Shown here: positions 16,335 through 24,084 of the stretch, in pieces | Layout of the letters: every line of letters starts with the position of its first letter | How positions within the stretch are numbered: position 1 is the first letter of the stretch | Source: Fibrella arboris | Lineage (GTDB): Bacteria > Bacteroidota > Bacteroidia > Cytophagales > Spirosomataceae | Direction: 5' to 3' | Length of the DNA stretch: 64,000 nt | Assembly (NCBI RefSeq): GCF_041321095.1 | Contig: NZ_JBGGWE010000003.1 | Coordinates: forward strand, 248,001 to 312,000 | Position numbers and translations under genes: made by a program | Notes under the pieces: generated by a model | The model's database searches: none | The model's input: the letters and a program-made list of their open reading frames with translations, nothing else | Told to the model about the DNA's origin: nothing

Positions 16335-17363
16335 ATGTCTACAATTTGTTGTTTTGGTGAAGTGTTGTTACGGTTTTCGCCGGTGGCGAACGGAGGATGG
16401 ATTCAGCAGTCGATGATGCCTGTGTATGTAGGTGGGGCCGAACTGAACGTTGCTATGGCACTGGCCAACTGGAACGTACCTGTCCGCTACTCCACCGGCG
16501 TGCCTGAAAACGCACTGGCCAGCGATATCACTGAGTATATCACCAAACGCGGTGTGGACCCGTCGGGCCTTATTCGGAACAAGCCTGGTCAGGCGCTGGG
16601 TAACCGGATTGGTTCGTATTACCTGCCCCAGGGAAGCGACTTAAAAAATGCCGGTGTTATTTATGACCGGGCCGGGTCTGCTTTTGCCGAACTGAAACCC
16701 GGTGAGATTGACTGGGCACCTGTACTTCAGGACGTGGGCCGATTGCACGTCAGCGCCATCAGCCCGGCCCTGAGTGCGCAGGCAGCAGCCGTTTGTCGGG
16801 ACCTACTTGCCACGGCTTCAGCGAAAGGAATAGCTATTTCGATCGACTTGAACTACCGCGCCCGCCTGTGGCAATATGGCATGAAGCCCGTCGAAATTAT
16901 GCCTGAGCTGGTGCACTATTGCGACGTAGTGATGGGCAATATCTGGGCGGCCAACACACTGCTTGGCATTCCAGTATCTGATGAAATTACGGAAGCGAGC
17001 ACACAGGCCGATTATATAGCTCATGCTCAGGTGACCTCTGAGGCCATTCAGGCTCGTTTTCCGCGTTGTAAAGTGGTCGCGAATACCTTCCGGTTCAGCA
17101 AACAGCCAACGGGCATTCACTATTACACCACCCTATTCACCAATGGCCAGTCATACGTGTCGCCCACCTATGAGGCAGATACGGTCATTGACCAGATTGG
17201 TAGCGGCGACTGTTTCATGGCTGGTCTGCTCTACGGGCTTTATAACAACCATGACCCTCAACGTATCCTGAATTTTGCAACGGCGGCCGCCTTTGGCAAG
17301 CTGAGCGAAGTAGGTGATGACACCAAACAATCTGTTGCCGACGTACTTAAACTAACCGCCTGA
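16335..17363 (+). CDS. kdgK: 2-dehydro-3-deoxygluconokinase (PfkB family)
   Basis: About 342 residues from the ATG at 16335 (MSTICCFGEVLLRFSP), which matches the family N-terminus better than the in-frame ATG at 16302. PfkB family sugar kinase with the first glycine-rich motif in VYVGGAELNVAMALANW and the second motif DQIGSGDCFMAGLLYGL carrying the catalytic Asp. It phosphorylates 2-keto-3-deoxygluconate to KDPG. The next gene, 10 bases on, is the KDPG aldolase, so the pair completes the lower Entner-Doudoroff/uronate route to pyruvate and glyceraldehyde-3-phosphate. Confidence 0.9.
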   Translation: MSTICCFGEVLLRFSPVANGGWIQQSMMPVYVGGAELNVAMALANWNVPVRYSTGVPENALASDITEYITKRGVDPSGLIRNKPGQALGNRIGSYYLPQGSDLKNAGVIYDRAGSAFAELKPGEIDWAPVLQDVGRLHVSAISPALSAQAAAVCRDLLATASAKGIAISIDLNYRARLWQYGMKPVEIMPELVHYCDVVMGNIWAANTLLGIPVSDEITEASTQADYIAHAQVTSEAIQARFPRCKVVANTFRFSKQPTGIHYYTTLFTNGQSYVSPTYEADTVIDQIGSGDCFMAGLLYGLYNNHDPQRILNFATAAAFGKLSEVGDDTKQSVADVLKLTA

Positions 17364-17373
17364 CCTTCTACCA

Positions 17374-18030
17374 ATGTCTATGTCTCCCTTTCTCCAGAAT
17401 GTAGCGAACCACCCATTAGTACCGGTTTTCTACCACGCCGATGCCGCCCACGCCATCTCGATTGTCAAAGCCTGCTACGACGGCGGTATGCGTGTGTTTG
17501 AGTTCACCAATCGGGGCGCTGCGGCCCTACCCGTCTTTACCGAATTGGCTGGGTACGTTGCCGAACACTGCCCCGGCCTGGCGCTGGGTATTGGCACCAT
17601 CCTGACCGCCGCCGATACCGAGCGCTTCCTCGACGCGGGAGCCGCTTTCGTTGTTCAGCCTGTAATGACCGCCGAAGTAGGCGAAGCCTGCCGCGAACGT
17701 GGGCTGCCCTGGGTGCCTGCCGGTGCTACGCTCACCGAAATTTATAAGGCCACGCAACTGGGTGCCGAGGTGGTGAAAGTTTTTCCGGGAAATGTACTGG
17801 GGCCAGGCTTCATCAAAGCGGTGAAAGGCCCGATGCCCTGGCTGAACCTGATGGTAACGGGCGGCGTTGAACCCACCGCCGACAGCCTCACCACCTGGTT
17901 TGGTGCGGGTGTAACGGCAGTGGGGCTTGGTTCGCAACTCTTCACCGGCGACACGGCCTCGCCCGATGCCCTTCGTGACCGGGTAGCGATGCTGGTGCAG
18001 TTGGTTGCCAACCTGAAGGGCCGCCGGTAA
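17374..18030 (+). CDS. eda: KDPG / KHG aldolase
   Basis: A 218-residue class I aldolase cleaving KDPG to pyruvate and glyceraldehyde-3-phosphate (and 4-hydroxy-2-oxoglutarate). Family stretches are GMRVFEFTNRG with the catalytic Glu, ALGIGTILTAADTERFLDAG, PGATLTEIY-like PAGATLTEIYKATQLG and VVKVFPGNVLG with the Schiff-base Lys, then TGGVEPT for phosphate binding. It forms an operon with kdgK. Its TAA stop ends at 18030 and the next base begins the stop of the opposing hydrolase gene, so the two convergent genes have no gap and no separate terminator. Confidence 0.93.
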   Translation: MSMSPFLQNVANHPLVPVFYHADAAHAISIVKACYDGGMRVFEFTNRGAAALPVFTELAGYVAEHCPGLALGIGTILTAADTERFLDAGAAFVVQPVMTAEVGEACRERGLPWVPAGATLTEIYKATQLGAEVVKVFPGNVLGPGFIKAVKGPMPWLNLMVTGGVEPTADSLTTWFGAGVTAVGLGSQLFTGDTASPDALRDRVAMLVQLVANLKGRR

Positions 18031-19080
18031 TCAGGGCTTCAGCCAGGTCACCAGCCAGTCTACGGCGGCCTGAAGGGCAGCCGGCGTAACGGCATGACCG
18101 GTGTCTTTCTGTATGTACAGCTTTACCTTATCATCGGCGCCAGCCCGGTGGTAAGCCTGTTTCGTCGGTGCCATACACTCGTCCAGACCAGGCAGCGGCG
18201 TTCGATCGTCGGAATCGCCATTGATGACCAGCAGTGGCCGTGGTACGATGAGCGGAACCATAGCTGGCCCATCAAATCGGGTGTAGATACCGGGGGCCAC
18301 CCGGTCGTAGAAGGTACGGATGAAAGCGGCATCGATTTTGCTCGTTCCTGTTTCTTTGGCAGCTTCATCTACGGCCAGCTGGAACGTACCCACCCGCGAC
18401 ATCCACCGGTTATTATCTAACGCCCAGCGGAAGCTCTGCACGCCGATCATCGGCACGGCCACAGCAATGCGTGGGTCAACGGCGGCAGCGAGGTACGTTT
18501 CCATACCCCCTTTCGAGAAGCCGATTACGCCAATCCGGGATGCGTCTACATCGGGTCGGGTTTCCAAGTAATCGATTAGGCGCAGCACATCCCAGACGGT
18601 ATCGTAAAGAAACGGGTGTTCCTGCCCGGTTCGGTAGGTTTGCAGCATAGCGGCTACGTATTGGGCCGAGCCGGTGCCGGTTTGCCGTTCGCCGTGGTAT
18701 CGGCCATCGATGGCAATGGCAATGAACCCCTGGTTGGTCAGCGTTTTCAAGACGCTCCACTGCCCCTCTTTTGTGCCGCCGGTCCCATGCAGAACCACTA
18801 CCACAGGTCGCCGCCTTTGATCGTCCGGTTTCAGCAGAATACCCGGCACACGCTGCGTTTTTTCAGCAGCATACGTAAAATGTTCCTGTCGCAGGCCATC
18901 GGTATTCGGCATTACTCTGACAATCGGAGCCAATGGTACCCGCGGGTGATCGATCAGCTGTAAGAAGGCTTTCCGGGTTGCCACTGTGGTGGCCATTTCC
19001 TGCGCCACACTATTGTTTTCGAGTACCATTAGCAGCACGACGAGTGCAAGGCAACGGCCTTTAGCGAGAAGGATTGGCAT
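18031..19080 (-). CDS. Secreted alpha/beta hydrolase (dienelactone hydrolase/acetyl esterase-like)
   Basis: A 349-residue esterase-like protein. A signal peptide is visible (CLALVVLLMVLENNSVAQE). The oxyanion-hole strand is VVVVLHGTGGTKEG, the nucleophile elbow GFSKGG (in IGVIGFSKGGMETYLAAA), and the acid/His pair lie in INGDSDDRTPL and DTGHAVTPAAL. The substrate is unknown; secreted members often deacetylate or de-esterify plant polysaccharide. It probably forms a single gene, 122 bases downstream of the serine hydrolase gene and on the same strand. Confidence 0.85.
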   Translation of the reverse strand: MPILLAKGRCLALVVLLMVLENNSVAQEMATTVATRKAFLQLIDHPRVPLAPIVRVMPNTDGLRQEHFTYAAEKTQRVPGILLKPDDQRRRPVVVVLHGTGGTKEGQWSVLKTLTNQGFIAIAIDGRYHGERQTGTGSAQYVAAMLQTYRTGQEHPFLYDTVWDVLRLIDYLETRPDVDASRIGVIGFSKGGMETYLAAAVDPRIAVAVPMIGVQSFRWALDNNRWMSRVGTFQLAVDEAAKETGTSKIDAAFIRTFYDRVAPGIYTRFDGPAMVPLIVPRPLLVINGDSDDRTPLPGLDECMAPTKQAYHRAGADDKVKLYIQKDTGHAVTPAALQAAVDWLVTWLKP

Positions 19081-19202
19081 TCTGGTTAGTTCAGATTAAG
19101 ACGGTCTGTTGGGTTGCGCTCCAGCCATTTGACTCCTTTTAGGCCAGTCTGCACGACCATAGCTTGACACAACAGACGGTAAAGCAATGCTGGCCGAATC
19201 CA

Positions 19203-20783
19203 CTACTGCTTTACCCGTTGCAGGTCCAGGTCCTGGAAGTCGAAGCTAAAATCGGTTAGGGGCGAGATGGGTCTCATTTTGATGGAAGCGGGCTTCATGG
19301 TATCATCGACCTGGAAGGTAACAAACGCGTCGGCATCCAGGCTGCGGTTGTTCCATTTCACCACGAACGTATTTCCCTTGTAATAGAATAGTTCGCCCGT
19401 CAGCTTCGGCGCCCGCACTGATCGAAACCAGGTACGTCCCCCCTGCTCGCTCAGCACCACATCGCCGAACCAGCGGTCGCGGTACGTGCCGGCGTAGTTG
19501 GCGAAATCAACTTTTGTGGTGGTCGATTTTTGCTCTTTTTCAATGCCATCCCAGATGTTTTTAGTGATTTTATCGGCTTCCTGCTGACCACTCTTCACCC
19601 GCTCCCCGTAGCGGGTAACCCAATCTGTTGGCGGCAAGCCCAGGTAGCTGTCTTTGATCGTGTTGGTCACCGAGTTAAACGCCGCTCCCGACTGCTGGTT
19701 AGTGAAGACAATGATCCCCAGTTGCAGTTCGGGCAGTATCGTCACCTGCGTCACCATACCCGCCAGACCACCGGTGTGGGTCACCTGCTTCAGGCCTTTC
19801 ACGTCCGATAGAAACCAGCCCAGCCCATAAGCCGAAAAGTGGGTGTTGTAGGGCGGTACCGGTGTAGGGTTAGTAGGCAAAATCGTTTGTGGGCTCCACA
19901 TCTCAGCGTGTACTTTGTCGCTGAACAACCGTTTATCCCCATTGTCGCCATACTTGCCTCGGTTCAGCTGGGCAATCACCCATTTGCTCATGTCGGCCAC
20001 ACTGGAATTGATACCCCCCGCCGAATAGCCAAACCGCATGATATCGCGGTCGATCACCTGCACCTTGCCATTGACCGGGGCGTGCGCATCAATGACGTTC
20101 ACCTTGTCGGCCAGCCGTTCGTAATAGCCCGCACTCCGGTTCATTTGCAACGGTCTCATGATGCGTTCTTCCACAAACTCAGACCAGGTTTTGCCACTGA
20201 CCCGCTCAACGACCTCACCCGCCACCATATAGAGCAGGTTGTCGTAATCGTATTTGGTACGGAAGCCCGAAACAGGTTTCAGGTAGCGCAGGTTATGAAT
20301 AATGTCTTTCATGGTGAAGTTGCTGGAATCGGGCCAGAACATCAGATCACCAGCCCCTAAACCAAGGCCGCTGCGGTGGGTCAGCAGATCGCGGATGGTG
20401 AAGGCCTCGGTCACGTAGGCATCGTACATCCTGAACTCAGGTACGTGGTCGATCACCTTATCGTCCCAGGTCAGTTTGCCTTCGTCCAGCAGCATCCCCA
20501 ACGCGGCAGCGGTAAAAGCTTTGCTGTTCGACGCAATACCAAACAGCGTGTTCTCATCCACTGGTTGACGCGTCTTCAGCGAACGCACACCATAGCCTTT
20601 CGCGTGAACCACTTTGCCATCTTTCACCACGGCAACGGCAATACCAGGCACATCGAAGGTGGTCAGTGTACGCTGAACAAGCGCGTCGATTTGCTGGGAT
20701 GTAATGACTTGGGCAAACGTAAGAAACGGGGCGGCGTACAGGAGTACGCCCATCACGAAGACTGATAGGGAGCGATTTTTCAT
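19203..20783 (-). CDS. Serine hydrolase, beta-lactamase/PBP4-fold with DUF3471 domain
   Basis: A 526-residue secreted protein with signal peptide (VFVMGVLLYAAPFLTFAQ). The beta-lactamase-related domain spans about 30-390: the SxxK nucleophile motif is ASNSKAF, the Tyr motif KYDYDNLLY, and the third motif THTGG replaces the usual KTG. The C-terminal ~110 residues (FANYAGTYRDRWFGDVVL...) resemble the DUF3471 beta domain attached to many such enzymes. Likely activities are esterase, D-amino-acid peptidase or beta-lactamase-like hydrolysis in the periplasm. No linked partner gene indicates the substrate. Confidence 0.88.
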   Translation of the reverse strand: MKNRSLSVFVMGVLLYAAPFLTFAQVITSQQIDALVQRTLTTFDVPGIAVAVVKDGKVVHAKGYGVRSLKTRQPVDENTLFGIASNSKAFTAAALGMLLDEGKLTWDDKVIDHVPEFRMYDAYVTEAFTIRDLLTHRSGLGLGAGDLMFWPDSSNFTMKDIIHNLRYLKPVSGFRTKYDYDNLLYMVAGEVVERVSGKTWSEFVEERIMRPLQMNRSAGYYERLADKVNVIDAHAPVNGKVQVIDRDIMRFGYSAGGINSSVADMSKWVIAQLNRGKYGDNGDKRLFSDKVHAEMWSPQTILPTNPTPVPPYNTHFSAYGLGWFLSDVKGLKQVTHTGGLAGMVTQVTILPELQLGIIVFTNQQSGAAFNSVTNTIKDSYLGLPPTDWVTRYGERVKSGQQEADKITKNIWDGIEKEQKSTTTKVDFANYAGTYRDRWFGDVVLSEQGGRTWFRSVRAPKLTGELFYYKGNTFVVKWNNRSLDADAFVTFQVDDTMKPASIKMRPISPLTDFSFDFQDLDLQRVKQ

Positions 20784-20900
20784 TAGAGCGAAAATGAGCG
20801 GTTGATTGGGAGTAAGTTAAGGATAATGCCTTGATTCATCGAATTTTGCCCCAACGAATCAAGGCATCAACGCCATTGTGCCCCAATTACCATCACCCAT

Positions 20901-21776
20901 TTATGTCGACGCTTCCAGATACGGGCGCACATCCAGGCCCAACTGCCCCATGCCCGCAATCCAGGTTTCGTCGTCGATGCCTCCCGAAGCCACCCAGTCT
21001 TCGTCGGAAAGCGAGGCGCGCCAGCCGAGGAGTGCGCCAGCATCGGGGCCAACGGGGTAGCGCAGTTGCGTATCATGACCCGAAATAATTGCCTGAATCA
21101 CATCGCTCACCAGGCTGGCAGGTACGTGGTTGGCCTGCGAGGCTGCGAAAAATGCCTGAATCCGGTTGAGGGCCGGGTAGCTGGTTTGGGCTGGTGTCTC
21201 GTCGAGTTTGCCGATAATGGGTGTGTCGATCACACCGGGTTCAACAAGTACCACCCGAACCCCGAAGGGCACCAGTTCGCCCGCTAAACTTTCGCTGAGG
21301 GCTTCAACGGCGGCTTTGGAGGCCGAATACGCGCCCAAAAAAGGACTGTAGAGTTTGCCCGATACCGACGAAATATTGACGATACAGCCACTCCGACGCG
21401 CCCGCATAGGGGGCAATACAGCCTGAATGCAGCGTAAAACGCCGAAATAATTGGTTTCCATCACGCGGCGGAACGAATCAAGCAGCGATTCTTCGACAGG
21501 GCCCGATGGCGCAATACCCGCGTTATTTACCAGTACATCAATCTGGCCCGCCTGCGCCAGCACGTCAGCCACGGCTGTTCGCACCGACGCGTCGGAATCG
21601 ACATCCATTGGCAAAATCGTGATGGGCAGGTTGTCGCGTTGGGCAAGCTGACCCAGTTCGGGTGCCCGTTGCGGGTTGCGCATGGTGGCGTAAACCTGGT
21701 GGCCGTTGCGGGCCAGCACTTCGGCGGTGGCAAAGCCAATGCCGGTGCTGCATCCGGTAATCAGAATGGTAGACAT
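20901..21776 (-). CDS. Short-chain dehydrogenase/reductase
   Basis: About 291 residues from the ATG at 21776 (MSTILITGCSTGIGFATAEV). Classical SDR: TGxxxGIG for NAD(P) binding, NNAGIAPSG, catalytic Ser in NISSVSGKLYSP and YSASK with catalytic Tyr and Lys, then VEPGVIDTPI. The Arg in MRNPQRAPEL after strand 2 favours NADPH. The tail (GWRASLSDEDWVASGGIDD) is longer than in simple SDRs. Substrate unknown. It appears monocistronic. Confidence 0.88.
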   Translation of the reverse strand: MSTILITGCSTGIGFATAEVLARNGHQVYATMRNPQRAPELGQLAQRDNLPITILPMDVDSDASVRTAVADVLAQAGQIDVLVNNAGIAPSGPVEESLLDSFRRVMETNYFGVLRCIQAVLPPMRARRSGCIVNISSVSGKLYSPFLGAYSASKAAVEALSESLAGELVPFGVRVVLVEPGVIDTPIIGKLDETPAQTSYPALNRIQAFFAASQANHVPASLVSDVIQAIISGHDTQLRYPVGPDAGALLGWRASLSDEDWVASGGIDDETWIAGMGQLGLDVRPYLEAST

Positions 21777-21901
21777 GCGTATAGAAGAGTTTAGAATAAA
21801 CGAAACAAGCAAAGCTCTGCGCTAACCTGAGTTGGCGCAGGGCGCATTAAAGCGAACGTACCTACTTTGCTTTTGCCGACAAATAGCTGTTTGTCAATTG
21901 C

Positions 21902-22750
21902 TTACTTCGAGGCCACAACCGGCGTTTTCACGGCGAACTCCTGTAGGTAGTACACCTCTGACCGAAGTATGTTACGGGTTGCGTAGATCTGGCCAATCAG
22001 TTTCTGTATGTCCTGGCCGGGCATAGCTTTCTGGAAGGCTTCGCCGTAGTGGGTATCGCCCATCTCTTTCATGCTTGGGTAAAAGTTGACCGTAGCATAG
22101 CTGTAGCCTTTCTCGCTGCCAGACGGATACATCAGCGCCGCCAGGTTCCAGCCCGCAATGTTGTTCATGGCTATGCGCTCTTTGTGCAGGGCTTTCATGC
22201 TCTTTTCCATCGCTACATACTCCGCATACTTGTTGTCTTTCACCTGCATCAGATCCAGCACCCAGTAGGGCGATTTGTCGGGCGACACCCGTTTTTCGGC
22301 AAAAACGCCGTCGATGGTTTCCCATATTTCCACCTTACCACTGGTCTGCATTGCGGCGGTGCGCCTGAGCAGGTCGGCCCATTTCGTTTTGGCTTCCGCC
22401 CCAAACACCTTCGTATTAAACGTAGCCGGATACGAATTGTCCATCACGCCCATATCGGTGAAGGTCTTGATGGTGATGTAGTCGTATTCCTGGTTGTTGG
22501 GGTTCGAGGTCAGTGCCAGCGACAGCATATACCATCCGGTGATGTGGTCACCATCGGCCTGCGCCTGGTGCAGTTTCTTCCATTCATTCTCCAGCGCTCG
22601 GGCTTGCTGGAAGGTGAAACCCGGTTTCAGCTTGTGGTAATACACCTCCGAAAAAGTCCGCATCGACGGTGCCTGGCCATAACTAAAAGTGGCCATAAAC
22701 AGACCCACAACGAGTGTGAGCATCAGACGGGGCAACAGATTGATTTTCAT
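21902..22750 (-). CDS. Secreted protein of unknown function
   Basis: A 282-residue protein with a signal peptide (LPRLMLTLVVGLFMATFSYG, then QAPS). The mature part is rich in Tyr, Trp, Lys and Met and appears to hold two similar halves: each has a YY/YA..K start, a WY/WN..ML/AL stretch and a Y-T/V-K/N-F/Y segment (EYDYITIKTFTDMG and KGYSYATVNFYPSMKEMG). This looks like two ferredoxin-like (dimeric alpha/beta barrel) units in tandem. I do not recognise a named family and propose no reaction. It lies between an acyltransferase gene upstream and an SDR gene downstream, all on the same strand. Confidence 0.75.
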   Translation of the reverse strand: MKINLLPRLMLTLVVGLFMATFSYGQAPSMRTFSEVYYHKLKPGFTFQQARALENEWKKLHQAQADGDHITGWYMLSLALTSNPNNQEYDYITIKTFTDMGVMDNSYPATFNTKVFGAEAKTKWADLLRRTAAMQTSGKVEIWETIDGVFAEKRVSPDKSPYWVLDLMQVKDNKYAEYVAMEKSMKALHKERIAMNNIAGWNLAALMYPSGSEKGYSYATVNFYPSMKEMGDTHYGEAFQKAMPGQDIQKLIGQIYATRNILRSEVYYLQEFAVKTPVVASK

Positions 22751-22786
22751 GGCAAAAAGGGGTTTATATAAACTGGAAAAGTGAAC

Positions 22787-24067
22787 TCAGCTTTGGTTAA
22801 TCGGGTACCGTCGGCCATTGAGCAACGTACCCAGCCACGTATTCCGAACGCCGTAGTGGTAGGTCAGGAATAGCAGGGCGAACGAGGGCACGAAAATGAG
22901 CGGCAGTTTCAGCAGCCAGTGGATCTGAAGCGGAGCCACCAGAATCTGGAACAGCACCACAACCGGTAGGTGAGCGATATAAAGCCAGTAGGCCGAATCG
23001 GACAGGTAGCGGATGCGTTTGCTGGGGTGACTGAAGTACCTTAGAATCAGTCCGATAAAAGCAAAAACGGCCGTCATCGTGGCTACTGCTGATAGGGCGT
23101 TGATAACGGGCAGAAAGGTATTGACCACCGCAGGATCAATGGCCGGGGCCGTAGGCGGGGCGTTGTGGGCATAGATGGTTGTGAGCAAAAAGGCTGTTAA
23201 TCCGCCGGCTACGACAAGGCTAAACAGGAGGTTGAGTTTCCAGTGCCTTTTCAACGCCACAATCAGGGCGGGTTGCCGCTGAAACAGCCAGCCAACAGTG
23301 AAATAAAGGCCATAGACACTGAAAGGAGCCAGCAGGGGCGTGAATCCGTGATCAGGTGTATCAACACCTACCCAGGACGTTACGGTCAGCGTTGGTCCGA
23401 TAAGTAATACACCCAGCACCAGACCACCCCACCACTTTTGCGTAGCTGCGGCCAACAGACGATCCAGTACCAGCCTGAGTTGCCCCGACTTATCTACGCT
23501 GTTTACGAGGGGGCGAACGACAAAGGCAGCTACACAAAACAGCATCAGGTAATACAGAAACCACAGGTGTGCAATTGGCAAATCGGCCCGAATCCATTTC
23601 AGAGATATAACATCCCTATACATCACCAACCAGGGCGACATCGAGGCAACGGGCGATTCTTTGGGGATCAAGCCTGCCCTTTGGTAGCCCCAGGTCCACA
23701 AGACACCGAGCAGGACATACATGATAGGCACAAACAGCAGAAGAGGGACTAAAATCCGGCGGGTTCTGTGGATCAGGAAACTGGTGGCCCCTCGTCTGTG
23801 ATAGAGCAGATGAGCAAAGTACCCGGCTATTAAAAAGAAAGCCTGCATTCGAAACGAGTGCGCCATGTAAAAGAACCCGTCCAGAAATCGGCTCGGCTGA
23901 GAATCACGGATAGCCCAGTAATAGCCTATGTAGGAAACAAATGACATGGTGCCATGAAAGAAAACGCCAATAATCAGGGCGAAGGCCCGCACGGCATCCA
24001 GGGCATGAAACCTATCCGACTGTGCGGGTAAGGTTTGGGTAATTTGAGGAGAGGTAGTGGTGAGCAT
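22787..24067 (-). CDS. Membrane acyltransferase, acyltransferase-3/OpgC-like
   Basis: A 426-residue integral membrane protein with about ten hydrophobic segments. The N-terminus RFHALDAVRAFALIIGVFFHG is the acyltransferase-3 signature (catalytic His after the first helix), followed by FFYMAHSFRMQAFFLIAGYF and the basic HRRGATSFLIHRTRRILVPL. Family members O-acylate periplasmic glucans, antibiotics or surface sugars with acyl groups from the cytoplasm. It begins 18 bases after the end of the TonB receptor gene and could be co-transcribed with it, which would make it part of the same regulon. Confidence 0.86.
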   Translation of the reverse strand: MLTTTSPQITQTLPAQSDRFHALDAVRAFALIIGVFFHGTMSFVSYIGYYWAIRDSQPSRFLDGFFYMAHSFRMQAFFLIAGYFAHLLYHRRGATSFLIHRTRRILVPLLLFVPIMYVLLGVLWTWGYQRAGLIPKESPVASMSPWLVMYRDVISLKWIRADLPIAHLWFLYYLMLFCVAAFVVRPLVNSVDKSGQLRLVLDRLLAAATQKWWGGLVLGVLLIGPTLTVTSWVGVDTPDHGFTPLLAPFSVYGLYFTVGWLFQRQPALIVALKRHWKLNLLFSLVVAGGLTAFLLTTIYAHNAPPTAPAIDPAVVNTFLPVINALSAVATMTAVFAFIGLILRYFSHPSKRIRYLSDSAYWLYIAHLPVVVLFQILVAPLQIHWLLKLPLIFVPSFALLFLTYHYGVRNTWLGTLLNGRRYPINQS

Positions 24068-24084
24068 AAGCCGTTTGGGAATCG

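Noticed and set aside
22049..22771. Long + strand open frame (240 codons) opposite the secreted unknown protein
   Set aside because: Mirror image of a real gene with a signal peptide; the translation is His/Gly/Arg-rich noise.
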